From CAYZHM01 sp964478225 (lineage in GTDB: Bacteria; Pseudomonadota; Alphaproteobacteria; Micavibrionales; Micavibrionaceae): a DNA stretch of 64,000 bases. Made by a program: the position numbers and the translations under genes. This document shows, piece after piece, positions 7,607-16,613 of the stretch. The notes beneath the pieces are model-generated. The model was not told the DNA's origin. It saw only the letters and a program-made list of their open reading frames with translations, and made no database searches. The DNA lies in contig CAYZHM010000004.1 in NCBI GenBank assembly GCA_964478225.1, positions 1 through 64,000 on the forward strand. Direction: 5' to 3'. Within the stretch, counting starts at the first letter, position 1. Every line of letters begins with the position of its first letter.

Positions 7607-8335
7607 CTAAGGTGAGGCTTTTTTGCGTTGTTCTATTTTCATGTCGGATTCTTTTTTCAGAGCGTTCAAGGCCTTTTCAGCGTCGAGGCGTGCTTTTTCA
7701 GCCATGGCACGTTCATTGGCGGCCTTGCGGCGGGCGAGCTCACGATTATATTCGAGCTGTGCCTTGGATGTTTGGAATCCGACAAGGATCTTATAACGCG
7801 ATCCTTCGTAACGGCCTTCGGTTGGGATGATTTGGCGCAATTCTTCGCGGTAGGTGTGGCTCGCTTCGTCCGGTTCATAGGTCATCGAGGCGGCGAAAAT
7901 CTCCTTGGCGAGAATTGTTCCGGCGGAAGATGTTACGGCAACAAAAAATGGATAGGAGAAGAAAGGTTTGTCTGAGCTATAGAGCTTACCTTGTGGGCCG
8001 ATAGTGCTTTCGATCCCGAGTTTCAGATCGACAGTGACGGACTTCAGGCCGTAAGAGCAGGTGCTTTGAATTTCTTTGATTTCTGCGGTTGAGATCAGGT
8101 TTTGAGGACTGGGGCTGGCTTCGTTGGTGTGTTCGTGGACAGAGCCCAGATCCTGGACAATTTCGATGACCGGACAGGAGCCCTTGGCAACGATCTGGTC
8201 GGCCATCTTTCCGGTGCGGAGATTGGGGTCAACGCCAGCATCCTTGACGGCCTGGCTCATGTCCTGAACTGTGCCGCAGGCAACGAGAACGAGGACTGCG
8301 ATGATTAGTCCGAGCTTTTTAATGTCTTTTCCCAT
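7607..8335 (-). CDS. putative lipoprotein with C-terminal coiled coil
   Basis: I choose the ATG at 8335 because it gives a clean lipoprotein signal: charged N-terminus, hydrophobic IIAVLVLVAC and lipobox Cys20. The frame is open 14 codons further upstream. The mature protein has about 190 residues of unrecognised globular sequence followed by a charged Ala/Lys/Glu/Arg-rich helix (roughly the last 50 residues) that looks like a coiled coil. It is probably anchored in the cell envelope. It lies upstream of gmhA on the same strand. Function unknown. Confidence 0.75.
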   Translation of the reverse strand: MGKDIKKLGLIIAVLVLVACGTVQDMSQAVKDAGVDPNLRTGKMADQIVAKGSCPVIEIVQDLGSVHEHTNEASPSPQNLISTAEIKEIQSTCSYGLKSVTVDLKLGIESTIGPQGKLYSSDKPFFSYPFFVAVTSSAGTILAKEIFAASMTYEPDEASHTYREELRQIIPTEGRYEGSRYKILVGFQTSKAQLEYNRELARRKAANERAMAEKARLDAEKALNALKKESDMKIEQRKKASP

Positions 8336-8402
8336 GGGCGCCAAAATACGAAGTCTTTGACTGCAAAGCAAGCTCAAACGTAAAACGCCTGATGAGTCTT
8401 TG

Positions 8403-8438
8403 CCCTCACCCCAGCCCTCTCCCCGAGGGAGAGGGGGT
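8403..8438. repeat. REP-like hairpin (CCCTCACCCCAG type)
   Basis: The sequence ccctcaccccagccctctcc followed by gagggagaggggg is a familiar proteobacterial REP-like hairpin. It lies between the divergent lipoprotein gene and ispH. It falls in an open frame upstream of ispH (residues PSPLPEGEG), which would wrongly extend that gene. Confidence 0.75.
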
Positions 8439-8484
8439 GTTATCTAAAATTGACGTTTGCATTGCGGTGTTATATCCATGTTGC

Positions 8485-9432
8485 ATGAACAAAAAACCTC
8501 TTACCATATTGTTAGCAGCGCCGCGCGGGTTTTGCGCGGGGGTTGACCGCGCGATCCAGATTGTCGAGATGGCGCTGGCGAAATATGGTGCGCCGGTGTA
8601 TGTGCGGCATGAGATCGTTCACAATAAGTATGTGGTTGATAATTTGCGCGAGCAGGGCGCGGTTTTTGTTGAGGAGCTGGATCAGATTCCAGATGACGGG
8701 CAGCCGGTGATTTTTTCGGCGCATGGAGTGGCGAAGGCTGTGCCGGCCGAAGCAGAGCGCCGGGAGATGTTTTATATTGATGCGACATGTCCGTTGGTGA
8801 GTAAGGTGCACCGTGAGGCGGAGCGGTATTATAAGAACGGGCAGCAGATTATTTTGATCGGGCATGCGGGGCATCCGGAAGTGATCGGTACGATGGGGCA
8901 GTTGCCGGTGGGCGCGGTATTGTTGATCGAGACAATTGAAGATGTTGCAGCATTGAAGGTTAAGGATGAACACAGTTTATCTTATTGTACGCAGACTACG
9001 CTGAGTGTGGATGACACGGCGGAGATTGTGGAAGCTTTGAAAGCCAAGTTTCCGGCGATTGAGGGGCCGCATAAGGAGGATATTTGTTATGCGACAACGA
9101 ACCGGCAAGCGGCGGTGAAGGAGATCGCGCAGCGATGTGATGCGATGTATGTGATTGGTGCGGCGAATTCATCGAATTCGAACCGGTTGGTTGAGGTTGC
9201 GCTTAATCATGGATGCAAGAAGGCGGCGTTGATCCGCGGGGCGCAGGACATTGATGCGGCGTGGCTTGCGGATGTTCAGGTTCTTGGGTTGACGGCGGGG
9301 GCTTCGGCGCCGGAAGTTTTGGTGGATGGTGTGATTGAAGCGCTGAAGAATGATTTTGATGTGAGTGTTGAGGAAGTTGCGATTACACAAGAGAGCGTGA
9401 CTTTTAAAATCCCCAAAATTCTGGCAGCCTGA
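8485..9432 (+). CDS. ispH: 4-hydroxy-3-methylbut-2-enyl diphosphate reductase
   Basis: Last enzyme of the MEP pathway; a [4Fe-4S] protein that yields isopentenyl and dimethylallyl diphosphate. The three cluster cysteines are visible in RGFCAGVDRA (Cys17), DATCPLVSKVH and DICYATTNRQ, and the substrate-binding SSNSNRL follows. I place the start at the ATG at 8485, not the open frame from 8392, because the extra residues come from the REP-like repeat. thrB begins eight bases after its stop, and rnhA overlaps thrB: ispH-thrB-rnhA is a common alphaproteobacterial operon. Confidence 0.97.
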   Translation: MNKKPLTILLAAPRGFCAGVDRAIQIVEMALAKYGAPVYVRHEIVHNKYVVDNLREQGAVFVEELDQIPDDGQPVIFSAHGVAKAVPAEAERREMFYIDATCPLVSKVHREAERYYKNGQQIILIGHAGHPEVIGTMGQLPVGAVLLIETIEDVAALKVKDEHSLSYCTQTTLSVDDTAEIVEALKAKFPAIEGPHKEDICYATTNRQAAVKEIAQRCDAMYVIGAANSSNSNRLVEVALNHGCKKAALIRGAQDIDAAWLADVQVLGLTAGASAPEVLVDGVIEALKNDFDVSVEEVAITQESVTFKIPKILAA

Positions 9433-9440
9433 TATTCGTT

Positions 9441-10409
9441 ATGGCGGTTTATACGAAGATTTCTGAAGATGAGATGCGCGGGCTTTTGAGCCGGTATGAT
9501 TTAGGAACGTTGCAGTCATACGAAGGGATTTCGAAAGGTGTTTCGAATACGAATTATCATGTGTTTGCCGATAAGGGGCGGTATGTCTTAACGATATTCG
9601 AGCCGCACCGCGTTAATGAAAAAGATTTGCCGTATTTTTTCGCGTATTCGGATCATTTGGTGGCGAAGGGTATTCCGTGTCCTGAAGTTTATCGGGACAA
9701 GAAGGGTGAGCGCTTTCAACATGTGAGCGGGAAGCCAGCGGCGATTATTAGTTATCTTGAGGGGCGGGATATTACGCGCGGGGAGACGATGGAAAAGCAT
9801 TGCTCGAAGATGGGTGCTTTTTTAGGGCAGATGCATAATGCGGTGAAGGACTTTCAATTGAAGCGCGAGAATGATTGGGGTATCAAGACGTGGCGCGGTG
9901 TGGCGGATAGTGTTGCTGGGGATATGGATCAGTTTCATTCGGGATTGCGGGATGTTGTCTATGAGGAGCTGGATTATCTTGAAGGCCATTGGCCGAAGGG
10001 GTTGCCGAGTGGGGCGGTGCATTTGGATTTGTTTGCAGACAATATATTTTTCAAACGTGATAAGATTAGCGCGATGATTGATATGTATTTTGCGGCGGAG
10101 GATTATTTGGCGTTTGATTTGGCGATTACAACGACGGCGTGGTGTTTTAGTACAAAGCGGAATTGGCGGCGGCCGGCGTTCCGGCGGTTTATTCAGGAGT
10201 ATGAATGGGTGCGGCCGATGAGTGAAAAGGAAAAAGAAGCGTTTCAGGTTTTATCGCGCGGGGCGTGTATGCGGTTTTTGCTGTCGCGATTGCAGGAGTG
10301 GTTTGCGTACGATCCGGCGATGGCGGACATGAAGCCGCATGATCCAAGAGAGTATTTGGAGAAGCTGCGGTTTCATCAAGAGAATGATGTGATGGCATGT
10401 CTGATATAG
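9441..10409 (+). CDS. thrB: homoserine kinase (choline-kinase-like ThrB)
   Basis: Phosphorylates homoserine for threonine synthesis. This is the alphaproteobacterial/pseudomonad form with the aminoglycoside-phosphotransferase fold, not the GHMP kinase form. Visible features are GISKGVSNTNYHV in the nucleotide loop, Lys- and Glu-containing N-lobe strands, HLDLFADNIFF at about 193-203 (Brenner catalytic loop with Asp195 and Asn200) and IDMYFA for the metal-binding Asp. 322 residues, usual length. It sits between ispH and rnhA, with a 13-base overlap into rnhA. Confidence 0.93.
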   Translation: MAVYTKISEDEMRGLLSRYDLGTLQSYEGISKGVSNTNYHVFADKGRYVLTIFEPHRVNEKDLPYFFAYSDHLVAKGIPCPEVYRDKKGERFQHVSGKPAAIISYLEGRDITRGETMEKHCSKMGAFLGQMHNAVKDFQLKRENDWGIKTWRGVADSVAGDMDQFHSGLRDVVYEELDYLEGHWPKGLPSGAVHLDLFADNIFFKRDKISAMIDMYFAAEDYLAFDLAITTTAWCFSTKRNWRRPAFRRFIQEYEWVRPMSEKEKEAFQVLSRGACMRFLLSRLQEWFAYDPAMADMKPHDPREYLEKLRFHQENDVMACLI

Positions 10410-10831
10410 TTGAGATTTATACGGATGGCGCGTGCAGTGGGAACCCCGGGCCGGGCGGATGGGGCGCGATTTTGCGTTACAAGGGCACGGAGAAAGAATT
10501 GTTTGGCGGCGAAGCGGAGACGACGAACAACCGCATGGAGATGATGGCGGTGATTAAGGCGCTGGAGGCGTTGAAGAAACGGTCTAAGGTGGAGATTTAT
10601 ACCGATAGCAAATATGTGATGCAGGGTGTCACCGAGTGGATGGACGGATGGAAAGCCAGAGGGTGGAAAACGGCGAATAAGGATCCAGTTAAAAATCAAG
10701 ATTTGTGGATGGAGATTGATGCGTTGGTTGCAAAACACGATATTTTGTTTCACTGGGTGAAGGGGCATGATGGACATGCTGAAAATGAGAGAGCAGATGT
10801 TTTAGCCCGAAAAGGCATCACGACAATTTAA
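10397..10831 (+). CDS. rnhA: ribonuclease HI
   Basis: Degrades the RNA strand of RNA-DNA hybrids. The 144-residue protein has all four catalytic carboxylates in place: Asp10 (YTDGACSGNPGPGG), Glu48 (NNRMEM), Asp70 (YTDSKYV) and Asp134 (ERADVLA), with His124 in KGHDGH. Its ATG lies 13 bases inside the end of thrB, so translation is likely coupled. Confidence 0.97.
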   Translation: MSDIVEIYTDGACSGNPGPGGWGAILRYKGTEKELFGGEAETTNNRMEMMAVIKALEALKKRSKVEIYTDSKYVMQGVTEWMDGWKARGWKTANKDPVKNQDLWMEIDALVAKHDILFHWVKGHDGHAENERADVLARKGITTI

Positions 10832-10941
10832 ATTATCCACAAGCGCGAATTGGCATAAACCCTCGATCTTAAGACTCCGTTAAGATTCGTCTGTGAACCT
10901 TATATGTATGAGGCGCGTAGGTGTGCGCAGGGAGTTTTACA

Positions 10942-11388
10942 ATGAAAGGTGAAGAGATCATGACACGCGAGAATGTTGAAAATATCGTATTGCCGTTGCC
11001 GCCTGAAGAAGGGTTGGGGATGAGCGCGATGAAGTCTGAGGACCTCGAGATTTATACGCGCTTTATTCGTTATCACGGGAATGTGCCGAACAGCAGGAAA
11101 GTGATTAAGGTTTTGTCGGCGATCCAATTTACTGCGGACATTCTGGGGTATAGCGATGCGCATGTGGCCAAGGTTTTGATTGAACTTGGATTGCGGGCGC
11201 CGCGCATGGCGTTTCCGGCTTCTTTTCTTGAATATGCGGATGCGGCGTTGATGCGTTCGGGTTGGGAGGTTGGTGGCCCTTCGCCGGCGTTATTGGAATT
11301 ACGCGATTTTTGGAATGCGATTGGCGAAGACAGATTTGCCGGATTTAAACGCGGATATTCTCTTCTGGATGAGATGCGAGTTTTTTAA
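10942..11388 (+). CDS. hypothetical protein, 148 aa
   Basis: I do not recognise this soluble protein. I chose the ATG at 10942 because GGGAG lies seven bases before it; a further ATG at 10960 (MTRENVENI) is also possible. The sequence is helical with a conserved-looking core YTRFIRYHGNVPNSRKVIK and GYSDAHVAKVLIELGL. The short spacer before it contains a small inverted repeat (tcttaa...ttaaga) that could be the rnhA terminator. The gene overlaps the 3' end of the penicillin-binding protein gene by four bases, tail to tail. Confidence 0.7.
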   Translation: MKGEEIMTRENVENIVLPLPPEEGLGMSAMKSEDLEIYTRFIRYHGNVPNSRKVIKVLSAIQFTADILGYSDAHVAKVLIELGLRAPRMAFPASFLEYADAALMRSGWEVGGPSPALLELRDFWNAIGEDRFAGFKRGYSLLDEMRVF

Positions 11389-13334
11389 TCGTTGTATTTT
11401 TTGGGCTTATCGGCCGAATGATTTTCCGATGAGGAAGGTTCTTCCTGGTCACGCCAGCTGATATTTGGGCCGCCGCTGGTGATGTTTTCCAAGAGCGAGA
11501 AGAAAGAACCGCGTGCGAACATGCCCCGTTTTTTGGGGTGGAGGCCGCGTGATGGTGTCATGGTGTCGCGCCAGATCCGGGCAGGGAAGCTGCCGCCGGT
11601 GACGGCCTTCATAGGAGAATTGTCGTCATTACCGACCCAGACGGCCGTGACCATTTCATCACTGAAGCCGATGAAGAGCGCATCGCGACTGTCGTTAGAG
11701 GTTCCGGTTTTTCCAGCGGCCTCGAAGGGGACGGCGGCGCCCCGTCCTGTACCAAATTCGATGACGCCGCGCATCATGCCGGTGAGGTTGTCGATGTCAC
11801 GCGGATTGAAGGCTTGTTGATGGCGGGTGCGCGCATCGCGTTGGTAGATAAGTGTGCCATCTTCGGTTTCGATTTTGGTGATCGCGTAAGGGAAGACTTT
11901 GTAACCGCCATTGCCGATGGTGGTGTAGGCGGTGGCCATTTCGAGCAAGGTTATGCCGTTGCTGCCCAGTGCGAGGCTGAGGTCGGGTTGGAGTTGCGAG
12001 ATGATGCCGAGGCGGTTGGCGGTGCTGACCACGTTTTGGATGCCGACTTCTTTGGCGACGCGGACGGCTGCGGTGTTCATGGAGAGGGCGAGCGCGGTTT
12101 GAAGATCGACAATGCCGAAATATTCACCGGCGAAATTTTCAGGGCGGTAGCGGCCTTCGGTGAAGGGGGCGTCTTCGATAGGGCTGTCGGGCATCCAGCC
12201 TTGCTCAAGTGCGGTCAGATAAACGATGGGTTTGAATGAGGAGCCGGGCGGACGTTTGGCTTGAGTGGCGCGGTTAAACTGGCTGAGGGCATAGTCGCGG
12301 CCGCCGATTAATCCGATGACTGCGCCGTCCATGGCCATGGAGACGACAGCGCCTTGCGACATGTTTTTGGCTTCGCCACTTTCCATCAGGTTTTTAATGA
12401 GGGAGGCTTGCGCGGCTTCCTGAACGCGGGGGTCAAGAGTTGTGGTGACGATGATGTCTTGTTCGGGTGTGCCGACGATGTCATCAAGGCCTTCGACAAC
12501 CCAGTCGGTGAAGTAACGGACGGAGTCTGCGCCCGCGGGTTTGTTGGCCGGTTTGGGCGGAAGATTTTGCAAGTTATCGGCTTCGTCTTTGCTGACATAC
12601 CCTTCTTCAACCATGGTGGCGATGACGAGGTTAGCGCGTTGGTTGGCGAGGCCGGGATTGCTGAGCGGGGAGTAGCGTGATGGTGCTTTGAGCATGCCGG
12701 CGAGAAGGGCGGCTTCGCGGATTGTGATGTCCTTGACGTCTTTCGAGAAATAATATTTGGCGGCGGCGTCAACGCCGTAAATTCCCGCGCCGAGATAGAC
12801 GCGGTTGAGGTAAGCGCTGAGGATTTCATCTTTGCTGAGTTCGTATTCAAGCCAGAGGGCGAGCATGGCCTCCTGGATTTTACGCTTCAGTGTGCGTTCT
12901 TGCGTGAGGAACAGGTTTTTAGCGAGCTGTTGTGTGATTGTTGAGCCGCCCTGAACAAACCCGCCTTTGGAGACGTTGACGAACATGGCGCGCAGGATGC
13001 CGACGGGGTCTATGCCGAAATGGTAGTAAAAACGGCGGTCTTCGATGGCGAGGACGGCGTTGACCAGATGCGGCGAGATGTCCTGGATGGTGACGGAGTT
13101 GCCGACGACTTCGCCGTAACGGGTGAGGGTTGAGCCGTCGGCCGCCTTGACGATGATGGACGGTTTTTTCTCGAAGGTGGCTTCTTTGGTTATTGAGGGG
13201 AGTTCCTGGGCGTACCAGGCGAAAAGCAAGGTGACGATGATCCCGACCCAAAGACCGGCAACGAACAGAAATTTAAAGATTTTAGGCAGAAGATTGCTGC
13301 TTTCTTTCTTTTTTTTTGATTTCTTCTTTGCCAT
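11385..13334 (-). CDS. class A penicillin-binding protein (PBP1A family)
   Basis: Bifunctional peptidoglycan glycosyltransferase and transpeptidase. The ATG at 13334 gives a Lys-rich cytoplasmic start (MAKKKSKKKK), a membrane anchor at about 20-42, the GT51 domain with EDRRFY (catalytic Glu98) and GGSTITQQLAKN, and the transpeptidase domain with SSFKP (SxxK), a SMN motif and KTGTSNDSRDALF. The open frame 29 codons upstream is not supported by a ribosome binding site. About 649 residues, shorter than E. coli MrcA and lacking its OB insertion. It is divergent from the YdcF-like gene at 13401. Confidence 0.95.
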   Translation of the reverse strand: MAKKKSKKKKESSNLLPKIFKFLFVAGLWVGIIVTLLFAWYAQELPSITKEATFEKKPSIIVKAADGSTLTRYGEVVGNSVTIQDISPHLVNAVLAIEDRRFYYHFGIDPVGILRAMFVNVSKGGFVQGGSTITQQLAKNLFLTQERTLKRKIQEAMLALWLEYELSKDEILSAYLNRVYLGAGIYGVDAAAKYYFSKDVKDITIREAALLAGMLKAPSRYSPLSNPGLANQRANLVIATMVEEGYVSKDEADNLQNLPPKPANKPAGADSVRYFTDWVVEGLDDIVGTPEQDIIVTTTLDPRVQEAAQASLIKNLMESGEAKNMSQGAVVSMAMDGAVIGLIGGRDYALSQFNRATQAKRPPGSSFKPIVYLTALEQGWMPDSPIEDAPFTEGRYRPENFAGEYFGIVDLQTALALSMNTAAVRVAKEVGIQNVVSTANRLGIISQLQPDLSLALGSNGITLLEMATAYTTIGNGGYKVFPYAITKIETEDGTLIYQRDARTRHQQAFNPRDIDNLTGMMRGVIEFGTGRGAAVPFEAAGKTGTSNDSRDALFIGFSDEMVTAVWVGNDDNSPMKAVTGGSFPARIWRDTMTPSRGLHPKKRGMFARGSFFSLLENITSGGPNISWRDQEEPSSSENHSADKPKKYND

Positions 13335-13400
13335 GACCTTCTTGTGTTGACATAACTTATTTGTTTTGCAAGTATACGCGGGTTTAAAGGAGTTTGGATA

Positions 13401-14096
13401 TTGCCTTATAGTGTAGAGCACATCAACGATTATCTTTTGTTTGAGATGCCGCGCGTCAAGTGTGAGGTGGGGCTGTTGCTTGGTGGGCGTAGTGTCAGCG
13501 GCGAAATTGCGCGTAAAGGGGCGGAACTTTATTATGATGAAGCGTTTAAAAGCATTATTGTTTCAGGCGGATTGAAAGTTTCCGAGCCTTGGGCTTTCGC
13601 AGCGTATGTGGCGACGGGGAAATGGTCGGTCTTGAAAAAGAGCGTTAGAGAAGATTTTTTGAGTGCGGCACGGGAAGCGGATTATATGCGTTCCATTCTT
13701 GATGCGGCAAAGGTTCCCCAGTCGGCGTTTGTTTATACGGATAACACTTCAAGAAATACGGGCGAGAATATTGCCAATTGTAAGCCTGATTTAAATGATT
13801 TTAATTCGGTTGCGGTGGTGTCATTTGCACCGGGGCAGCGGCGGGCGATGGGCGTTCTTCGCAAACATTTCTCGCCTGATAGAATGGTTATAACAAGTTA
13901 TCCTGTTTATCCCAGGACAATCACAAAGGAGAATTGGCATGGTTTTCCCAATCGCCTTTTTCTTAACGGTATTATGAGGGGTGAGCGTGCAAAGATTGAC
14001 CGCAGTATGAAGGGCAATCATTTGAACCAAGGTTTTTGCGTGGAAATCAATGTTGATGCGGAGAGAAAAAACGCATTGAGATTGCCTGAACTTTAA
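13401..14096 (+). CDS. YdcF/DUF218-family protein
   Basis: The 231-residue protein resembles the YdcF/SanA/ElyC family: LLLGGRSV near 26, IIVSGG near 53, and the diagnostic TDNTSRNTGENI near 113-124 followed by a VVSFAPGQRR strand. Members are envelope-associated or cytoplasmic nucleotide-binding-like proteins of unsettled function. No membrane segment is visible, so it is probably cytoplasmic. It starts with TTG at 13401, supported by AAAGGAG nine bases before. It is divergent from the PBP gene with a 66-base shared promoter region. Confidence 0.75.
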   Translation: MPYSVEHINDYLLFEMPRVKCEVGLLLGGRSVSGEIARKGAELYYDEAFKSIIVSGGLKVSEPWAFAAYVATGKWSVLKKSVREDFLSAAREADYMRSILDAAKVPQSAFVYTDNTSRNTGENIANCKPDLNDFNSVAVVSFAPGQRRAMGVLRKHFSPDRMVITSYPVYPRTITKENWHGFPNRLFLNGIMRGERAKIDRSMKGNHLNQGFCVEINVDAERKNALRLPEL

Positions 14097-14107
14097 GATT
14101 TATGGAT

Positions 14108-14123
14108 CCCCGCTTTCGCGGGG
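14108..14123. repeat. REP-like hairpin CCCCGCTTTCGCGGGG
   Basis: A perfect 16-bp hairpin of the widespread ccccgctttcgcgggg type, followed by atgacgg and a T-rich run. It lies between convergent genes, where it may also act as a terminator. The identical core occurs inside trmFO at 30124-30139. Confidence 0.75.
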
Positions 14124-14162
14124 ATGACGGATTTTTAAGCGTCAAAGCCGCTAACAAATCCG

Positions 14163-14696
14163 TCAATTGCAGCTGATCCAGTAGCGTCTGCGTGAGGGGA
14201 ATTGTGCGGTTTCTGGGGTTTGGTCCTGGAATTCGCCGCCGGCGAATTCAATGATTTTTTGGGCTGCTGTTTCTTCAGGGTTGACTGTGATGAGGGCGCG
14301 GTCGATGCCGAGGTAGCAAATACAGGGGATGGCTTTTTGCAAAATCTTTTTACCAAAGCCTTTGCCGCGCATTGAAGGGCGGATCATAAAATTAATGTGG
14401 CCGCCCCATTTTTCGAGATGCCAGTTCAGGCGGTGGCGGATGTTAACGGAGCCAATATATTTATCTTCTTTGACAAACCAGAGAACCGTTTCGGGAACGG
14501 GCTCGACCCAGTCGGCATAAGGTTTATGGAGGTGGCGTTTCCCCGCGTTGATGTCTTTGATGAATTTATCAAAACTTTCTTCGATTTCATCAATATCAAG
14601 GAAAGTGTAGCGGTCTTCTTTTTGAAACTCCCGGAGGGCTTCTATGTAACTCTCTTTATATTCGGAAGCCGGTTTGACGAGTTTGGAAGCGGACAT
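14163..14696 (-). CDS. GNAT-family acetyltransferase
   Basis: 177 residues with the GNAT acetyl-CoA binding motif RPSMRGKGFGKKIL at about 108-121, preceded by the strand GSVNIRHRLN and GGHINFMI, and followed by a helix and the ITVN strand (an Asn typical of the group). It looks like the COG3981-type predicted acetyltransferases. The substrate cannot be told. It stands alone, convergent with the YdcF-like gene. Confidence 0.8.
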   Translation of the reverse strand: MSASKLVKPASEYKESYIEALREFQKEDRYTFLDIDEIEESFDKFIKDINAGKRHLHKPYADWVEPVPETVLWFVKEDKYIGSVNIRHRLNWHLEKWGGHINFMIRPSMRGKGFGKKILQKAIPCICYLGIDRALITVNPEETAAQKIIEFAGGEFQDQTPETAQFPSRRRYWISCN

Positions 14697-14780
14697 TGTT
14701 TTTCTTTTGAATTATTTTTCTCTATTTACCTGAGAAGTAATCATAAGAATTTTTCAGAAAATTACAAGTTTTCCATAATT

Positions 14781-16181
14781 CTAGATCAAGAGTAGCGCTG
14801 CAAGCCCTAGAAATGAAAGGAATCCAACGACGTCGGTGACTGTGGTGAGGACGACGGTGGAGGAGACGGCGGGGTCGTTTCCTGTGCGTTCAAGCCAGAT
14901 GGGGATCGAGGCGCCGAAGAAGCCAGCGAAGAGCAGATTGATGGTCATGGCGAGGGCGATGACAACGCCGAGCATCATGCTTTGGAACCACAGGGCGGCG
15001 ACGAAGCCTGTAATGACGGCAAAGAGGAAACCGTTGACCGAGCCGACGAGTGTTTCTTTCCAGATGATGCGCCAGGTGTTGGCGCTGGATATTTCTTTGG
15101 TGGCGAGGGCGCGTACGGCGACGGTAAGGGCTTGGGTGCCAGCATTTCCACCCATGGAGGCGACGATGGGCATGAGGACGGCGAGGGCGACGATTTGTTC
15201 AATTGTCGCATCGAAGAAAGAGATGACGATGGAGGCGAAGATTGCCGTGAGCAGGTTGATGAAGAGCCAGCGGAAACGCGTTCCCGTCGTGGCGAGGACG
15301 GCGCGGTACATATCGCTTTGATCGACCCCGGCCATTTTTAAGATGTCCTCGCCGGCCTCTTCGTCGATAACGTCGACGACGTCGTCGATTGTGATCACGC
15401 CAATGAGGCGGCCATCTTCGTCGACGACGGGGGCGGAGGTGAAATTGTCGCGGCGGAAGATGTGGGCGACTTCTTCCTGGTCGGTGGTGGCGGTGATGGT
15501 GTGCTCGACATCCATTTTTAAGGACTCAATTGTTTCAGAGCGACGGGCCCGGACGAGTTTGTTGAGGGCGATTTGCCCGACAACGTGGTAGGCAGGATCG
15601 ATGACGAAGACGTCGAAGAAATCTTCGGGGAGGTCTTCGGCGGCCTTTCTTAGGTAGTCGATGGTTTTGCCGACCGTCCAGAAATGCGGCACGGCGACGA
15701 CCTCGCGCTGCATTAGGCGGCCGGCGCTGTCTTCGGGGAAGCTGAGGCCTTCTTCGAGGGCGAGACGGTTTTTGGCGGAAAGTTTGTGGATGATTTCGGT
15801 TTGAAATTCCTCATCGAGGCTTTCAATCAGGCCGAGGGCGTCATCGCTTTCGAGGTCGGAGATGATGGCGGCGACTTGTTCCGGCGTCATGGCGGAAAGG
15901 GTTTGGCGCTGGAGCTCGGGGTCGAGTTCGGTGAAGACGACGGGGGCGATGGACTCCGCGTACATTGAGCAGAGTTCTGTGCGGTCTTCTTCCGGCATTT
16001 TGGCGATGAGGTCGGCGGTGTCGACGTCGTCGAGTTCTTCTAGAACGGAATGGACGGTATCAGAGTCTTCCGCTTCGAGGGCGTTGGTCAGGTCAAGGAT
16101 TTGGGCATCGCTTAGGGATACAGAGCTTTCTTCTGTATTTTCAGTGGTTGGTGCTGGTTTGAGCTTTTCGTCATCAACCAT
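14781..16181 (-). CDS. mgtE: magnesium transporter MgtE
   Basis: Mg2+ channel with regulatory cytoplasmic domains. The 466-residue protein has the N-domain of helical repeats (about 30-150, with AEDSDTVHSVLEELD), paired CBS domains (about 155-275, including FTSAPVVDEDGRLIGVI and DVVDVIDEEAGEDI) and five membrane helices in the C-terminal 190 residues with GGNAGTQ in the pore region. Length and domain order are standard. Upstream (16232-16243) is a perfect palindrome actatatatagt that may be part of its control region. Confidence 0.95.
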   Translation of the reverse strand: MVDDEKLKPAPTTENTEESSVSLSDAQILDLTNALEAEDSDTVHSVLEELDDVDTADLIAKMPEEDRTELCSMYAESIAPVVFTELDPELQRQTLSAMTPEQVAAIISDLESDDALGLIESLDEEFQTEIIHKLSAKNRLALEEGLSFPEDSAGRLMQREVVAVPHFWTVGKTIDYLRKAAEDLPEDFFDVFVIDPAYHVVGQIALNKLVRARRSETIESLKMDVEHTITATTDQEEVAHIFRRDNFTSAPVVDEDGRLIGVITIDDVVDVIDEEAGEDILKMAGVDQSDMYRAVLATTGTRFRWLFINLLTAIFASIVISFFDATIEQIVALAVLMPIVASMGGNAGTQALTVAVRALATKEISSANTWRIIWKETLVGSVNGFLFAVITGFVAALWFQSMMLGVVIALAMTINLLFAGFFGASIPIWLERTGNDPAVSSTVVLTTVTDVVGFLSFLGLAALLLI

Positions 16182-16401
16182 GCAGGGTCCTTGTTTTGCG
16201 AGCTGTGTGTCATTCTAGATGAGAAGACTATACTATATATAGTGCAGATTCCACCCTTAGTGAAGGGAGGGGCGTGTTATATTGTTTTGCATAGTTCAGA
16301 ATTAGTAGCAAAGGGTTGAGAAATGGGAAGAGGGTTTGCATTCAGCAAAAAGGCAGCATAGACTATTGTCAGGATATTATGTTTAGAATATTGGAGTTGT
16401 T
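16182..16401. other. intergenic region upstream of mgtE
   Basis: This 220-base spacer separates the divergent mgtE and the small 16402 gene. It contains the 12-bp palindrome actatatatagt at 16232-16243 and a copy of the AT-rich motif at 16282-16301. I see no fold that I could call a magnesium riboswitch. Confidence 0.45.
16282..16301 (+). repeat. AT-rich motif, copy 5
   Basis: ttgttttgcatagttcagaa, a diverged copy (TTTTGCATAGTTCAGAA) of the eight-member family, in the mgtE upstream spacer. It is closest to copy 6 at 20709. Confidence 0.45.
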
Positions 16402-16611
16402 ATGAGTGCGTTGCATGAACTTTTTGATGAAGAAAGTTGGCTATTACCTGAGGTTTTCAGTGTTGATCGGGGGTTTGTTAGCTTAACTCTTACCGAACAT
16501 TTTGCCGATATGACCTCTGAAGAACGGGCGGAAGATGAACACTTCGCGCAGTTGGCTCATCAGGCGGCTGAGAAGTTCCAAAGCAGCAGTCTGGAAAACA
16601 GTCGTACCTAA
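16402..16611 (+). CDS. hypothetical small protein, 69 aa
   Basis: An unrecognised acidic 69-residue protein without membrane segment. A TTGGAGTTGTT sequence before the ATG supplies a good ribosome binding site (GGAG at six bases). It ends two bases before the 3' end of maeB on the other strand. Either a real small protein or a chance frame; the ribosome binding site tips it towards real. Confidence 0.5.
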   Translation: MSALHELFDEESWLLPEVFSVDRGFVSLTLTEHFADMTSEERAEDEHFAQLAHQAAEKFQSSSLENSRT

Positions 16612-16613
16612 AT

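Noticed and set aside
16182..16401. Possible magnesium riboswitch upstream of mgtE
   Set aside because: Apart from a short palindrome and a repeat copy I could not find paired elements that would make an M-box or similar fold.
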